Positions 61,183-64,000 of a stretch of DNA of 64,000 nucleotides are shown one piece after another. This DNA comes from a virus: positions 85,038 to 149,037 of the IMG/VR virus record IMGVR_UViG_3300033145_003080; one strand, given 5' to 3'. Every line of letters begins with the position of its first letter. The stretch's first letter is position 1. Below the pieces are notes generated by a model that ran no database searches, was not told the DNA's origin, and saw nothing but the letters and a program-made list of their open reading frames with translations. The position numbers and the translations under genes are program-made.

Positions 61183-61235
61183 AACTCCTCCTTTGAAACA
61201 TCATGTCTCGGGGGAGAGCAATCAGCTTCAAAAGA

Positions 61236-63311
61236 TTATGCGTTTAAAAATCCTTTATCCTTTGCCTCTTTTCTGGTAAATGCATCAAATTTAGTTTTGG
61301 TTTTTACTTTTGAGATATTATTGAGTTCATCATTGCTGAATTCAATATTGTTGTCTTCAACAAGCTCATTAAATTTTATTTCAGTAATGTTGAACTTTTT
61401 AATAATAGTTTCTATTTTAACACCTTTTTCTAGCAGTTTTTTCATAGTGGCAAGTGAAAAGAATTCTCTATTTTGTTCGGTATAGTAATCAAGATATGCA
61501 TGTTTATCGATTTTTATTTCACTTGTACATTCGTTGACAAATGTTTTGCATAATTTTGTAAACCTTGAATTTTCTGCCTTATTGGCCTCAATTCTTTTCC
61601 AGGCTGTTTCACAATCTTCCACATCCTTGATAAGGAATTGGGTTGGATCGTCAATGTTATTCATAAATTGTTTATTAAATAACGGACACTTTCCATCCTC
61701 TGCTAAATAACAAGTATGGCAATATTCATTTCTTTTCGGTTCAAACGCACCATCAGTTTTCAGTATTTCTTTTTCTATCATTTTCATAGAATCGTCAATC
61801 CATTGCTGAGCTGAATCGGCTACTGATTTTACATCAGTTATTTCGTATTCTACACACTTTCCAAATCGTACGTATTCTATACGAACTATTATTTTATTAT
61901 AACTATTTTCTGGAAGCAAATGATGTGTGAGTAATACATATATTTTCATTTGCATATCTTCCTTGAGCTGGGCAACGGTCATCATCTTTCTGGAACTTTT
62001 ATAATCAGTAATGATTACAATATTCGTTAAATAAGACAACACATCGATAATGCCTCTCATAAATGCTTTGTTCGAATAGAAATCAGATAATAAATTCCAA
62101 TCACGATCAAATGCCAATTTTTTTTCAGTGAGCATTATATCACCAGGTATTAATGAAAAATCTTTCTTTTCATAGAACCTATCCATGATGTAACCAATAT
62201 CAATAACAATATTAGCATCAGTACATTTGTTAAATGTGATAGCATTCTTGACAATTCTGTCAAAAGACACCCTATCAGGCATTGATGGTTTTTCATAACT
62301 GTTCCTATCAACAGTTTTATCGATTTCATATATCAATCCAGCAAGTCCTTTTATTCCAGAAAAATATTTATGTATTTCACCCTGATGTTTGTAAAGGTAA
62401 TATCCAAAATCACGAAATACAACATCTCTTTCTGGGATATCATTTTCTTTTGCAATAATTGGACATACTTTTTTATACAATCCAGACTTTACATCGAGGC
62501 CTTTAATGTTAGCATATACAGCAAGTTTAAGCGAAAACGTTTCACGGTAAACCCATTCCCCGCACCATTCAGCCGCTTTATGGCATATTTTTCCTGCGAC
62601 AAGATAATCGACATCAGGCTGTTTTATTTTCATAATATATTGCATATACCATTTAAATGGGCACTGATGAAAAAGATTGATTCTTGAAAAAGAATATGAT
62701 TGAGTTTCCATTAATTCTTTATCAGAGGCTGTTGGGATAATACCCATAGTTATAATTTTTTCATTCATTCGTTTCTTGGCGAACAGCGGGGCTTCTGAAT
62801 CACGAACCCTTTCTTTTTCTTCAATTTCTTTTAGTTTTATAAAAAGCTCGATGCATTTTCTAACATCATATTCGGCCCTGTGGGCGTCTTTGTCATCCCA
62901 TTTAATCCCAAGTCGTTGACATGCGGTTTTCAGCTTATTACCACCTTTATAATGATTCCTGCACATTACCAAGGTGTCTTCAGTTCTTTTTGGATTTATC
63001 TTAAGAAATTTAATATCAAAATTTATAACATTATGCCCAACAACAGTACGTGGTCCAAAAAAGTCTGCAATAATTTCGCGTATCCCATCTTTCAAATAGC
63101 TCTTCTTGTCTTTAACCATATCCCATGTAATGTTGTTTATTTTAGTCACATGTGGGGGTATAGTCCCGCTCATTGGTCTGCATAAAAACGATAAGACCTT
63201 TCCCGTTTCACCTGATAAATTAAATTCTATTGCAGTTACTTCAATAACTTCGTCGTTCTGGTGATTAAGGCCGGTTGTTTCACTATCTACACCTACATAA
63301 TCATATTGCAT
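61236..63311 (-). CDS. DnaQ-like exonuclease fused to a RecB/Cas4-type Fe-S nuclease (691 aa)
   Basis: ATG at 63311 overlaps the upstream stop by 11 bases and directly precedes the domain; a longer frame to 63359 is unlikely. Residues ~5-160 are DEDDh: VGVDSETTG (Asp9, Glu11), VVGHNVINFDIKFL and HRAEYDVRK. Residues ~200-560 resemble the PD-(D/E)XK RecB/AddB/Cas4 group: SFSRINLFHQCPFKWYMQY, GKICHKAAEW, ITDYKSSRKMM (~434), and CHTCYLAEDGKC (~532-542). With the Cys in QCPFKW (~215) this gives four Cys for a 4Fe-4S cluster. The C-terminal ~130 residues are helical. Both nuclease centres look intact. Likely phage DNA processing. Confidence 0.82.
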   Translation of the reverse strand: MQYDYVGVDSETTGLNHQNDEVIEVTAIEFNLSGETGKVLSFLCRPMSGTIPPHVTKINNITWDMVKDKKSYLKDGIREIIADFFGPRTVVGHNVINFDIKFLKINPKRTEDTLVMCRNHYKGGNKLKTACQRLGIKWDDKDAHRAEYDVRKCIELFIKLKEIEEKERVRDSEAPLFAKKRMNEKIITMGIIPTASDKELMETQSYSFSRINLFHQCPFKWYMQYIMKIKQPDVDYLVAGKICHKAAEWCGEWVYRETFSLKLAVYANIKGLDVKSGLYKKVCPIIAKENDIPERDVVFRDFGYYLYKHQGEIHKYFSGIKGLAGLIYEIDKTVDRNSYEKPSMPDRVSFDRIVKNAITFNKCTDANIVIDIGYIMDRFYEKKDFSLIPGDIMLTEKKLAFDRDWNLLSDFYSNKAFMRGIIDVLSYLTNIVIITDYKSSRKMMTVAQLKEDMQMKIYVLLTHHLLPENSYNKIIVRIEYVRFGKCVEYEITDVKSVADSAQQWIDDSMKMIEKEILKTDGAFEPKRNEYCHTCYLAEDGKCPLFNKQFMNNIDDPTQFLIKDVEDCETAWKRIEANKAENSRFTKLCKTFVNECTSEIKIDKHAYLDYYTEQNREFFSLATMKKLLEKGVKIETIIKKFNITEIKFNELVEDNNIEFSNDELNNISKVKTKTKFDAFTRKEAKDKGFLNA

Positions 63312-63777
63312 TAATTTCGTCTGCTCCTTTTTCTTCTTGAATTTCAGGCATTGTGTCAAGTATTGTTTGTAATTTTCTTATTAAAGTTATATAATATTCA
63401 GCATCTTCTATTGACGAAGAAGGGCTGTCTTTCAACAACCTTTCCACACCAGCAAGCATGGCAACATAATCCAATTTTAGTAAATTTGTATTAATAATGG
63501 TTATGTTTTTTCTAACAGAAATGCCGAATCCGGTTTCGATGGCTTTTTCTAATTCTTCAGTTCTTGATTTGTATTTTGCCTTATCTTCACTTAATTCAGT
63601 AACCAATTCAAACAATTTAGAAATTGCTAATGATTTTTGGTCGACACTTTCTGTTAGCTCCGCTACAGTGTGTATATATTGTTTTTTTAAATCTCTGTTT
63701 TGTAAATGTTGAGCAATACAATACACAATACAAATGATTATTATTGCAGTACCGATAATACTTTCAGTGATAATCAA
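63301..63777 (-). CDS. Small membrane-anchored coiled-coil protein (158 aa)
   Basis: Starts with TTG (no ATG fits) after a weak AGGT. A single N-terminal membrane helix (IIGTAIIIICIVYCIA, residues ~7-22) is followed by a Lys/Glu coiled coil (LFELVTELSEDKAKYKSRTE) and helical regions. The layout is like that of small phage anti-host or spanin-type proteins, but no lipobox or other motif is seen. It is the first gene of the block after a TATAAT. Confidence 0.5.
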   Translation of the reverse strand: MIITESIIGTAIIIICIVYCIAQHLQNRDLKKQYIHTVAELTESVDQKSLAISKLFELVTELSEDKAKYKSRTEELEKAIETGFGISVRKNITIINTNLLKLDYVAMLAGVERLLKDSPSSSIEDAEYYITLIRKLQTILDTMPEIQEEKGADEINAI

Positions 63778-64000
63778 TTAAAACCTGGTTTAGAAAACTT
63801 GGAAAAGCTTGCAAATTACCCAAATTTTCAAGGAAGCCTTTTTCTTCCTAAAAAAAATAAATTAAACCATTAAACCTTTGTAATAATTTGGTTTTATTAT
63901 AGGACACGCAAAAATTATTATCCCATTTAGTTCTCAAAGCAATAGCGCTTTTTTTCAGACTTCTTATCGAACCTATCACAACACCTCTCGTCCTATGAAT
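63778..64000 (-). promoter_or_regulatory. Upstream region of the - strand block
   Basis: TATAAT on the - strand (63901-63896) could be the promoter for this block; no good -35 is found 17 bases upstream. A weak AGGAAG/CTTCCT stem lies about 63831-63850. I see no gene of more than about 50 residues here, and the right edge may cut a further gene. Confidence 0.35.

Noticed and set aside
61082-61279. A 65-codon + strand frame between two - strand genes
   Set aside because: It begins with TTG without a ribosome site, overlaps the end of a well-supported nuclease gene on the other strand, and has no neighbours in its direction. The 41-aa - strand frame with AAGGAGG is a better reading.
63301-63777. 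A spanin or holin call for the 158-aa membrane-anchored protein
   Set aside because: It has one membrane helix and a coiled coil but no lipobox, no partner gene and no lysis neighbours in this window.
1-64000. CRISPR arrays, tRNA and rRNA genes
   Set aside because: I saw no regularly spaced direct repeats and no cloverleaf or rRNA-like stretch. A covariance-model scan would be needed to exclude a degenerate tRNA.
1-64000. An alternative genetic code
   Set aside because: TAA, TAG and TGA all end genes at sensible places (for example TAG at 4783, TGA at 41762 and 63303-63301), and no long gene is broken by in-frame TAG or TGA.

Overview
The window looks like part of a large, AT-rich tailed bacteriophage genome with a contractile (myovirus-type) tail. 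It has a portal protein, baseplate-hub and baseplate-wedge-like proteins, very large fibre-like proteins, close gene packing with many 1-10 base overlaps, and standard stop codons. No tRNA, rRNA or CRISPR array was seen. The host cannot be named from the sequence.

Region 1 (1-47784, all + strand) is a virion-structure operon. In order it holds a partial unknown protein, two hub/tube-like baseplate proteins, a sigma-70-family factor, a small Gly/Ala-rich protein, a helicase fused to an ADP-ribosyltransferase-like domain, a coiled-coil structural protein, baseplate wedge-like proteins, several fibre or appendage proteins (one of 3196 residues with five repeated beta-helix modules), small accessory proteins, and the portal. 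Two RNA-guided-nuclease-type mobile genes, an IsrB-like gene and a TnpB, sit either side of one 147-residue structural gene. A short recombination scar precedes the helicase.

Region 2 (47785-49158) is the junction between convergent gene blocks. It has stacked stem-loops after the portal, a second TnpB element with matching hairpins at both ends, and a hairpin that may terminate transcription from both sides.

Region 3 (49159-63777, all - strand) is a DNA-metabolism and takeover block. Transcription runs from a small membrane-anchored coiled-coil protein through a DnaQ/RecB-type nuclease fusion, a 41-residue basic peptide, unknown proteins, an SNF2-type helicase, regulators, an exoribonuclease-like protein and a VRR-NUC nuclease. 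It ends in the most striking part of the window: a compact ubiquitin-like conjugation cassette of two E2-like proteins, a JAMM/MPN peptidase, an E1/ThiF-like adenylating enzyme and a tandem beta-grasp ubiquitin-like protein whose two repeats both end in K-x-K-G-N. The expected logic is activation by E1, transfer through the E2-like cysteines, and maturation or removal by the JAMM peptidase. The targets are unknown. Functional calls rest on motifs read by eye, not on database searches.
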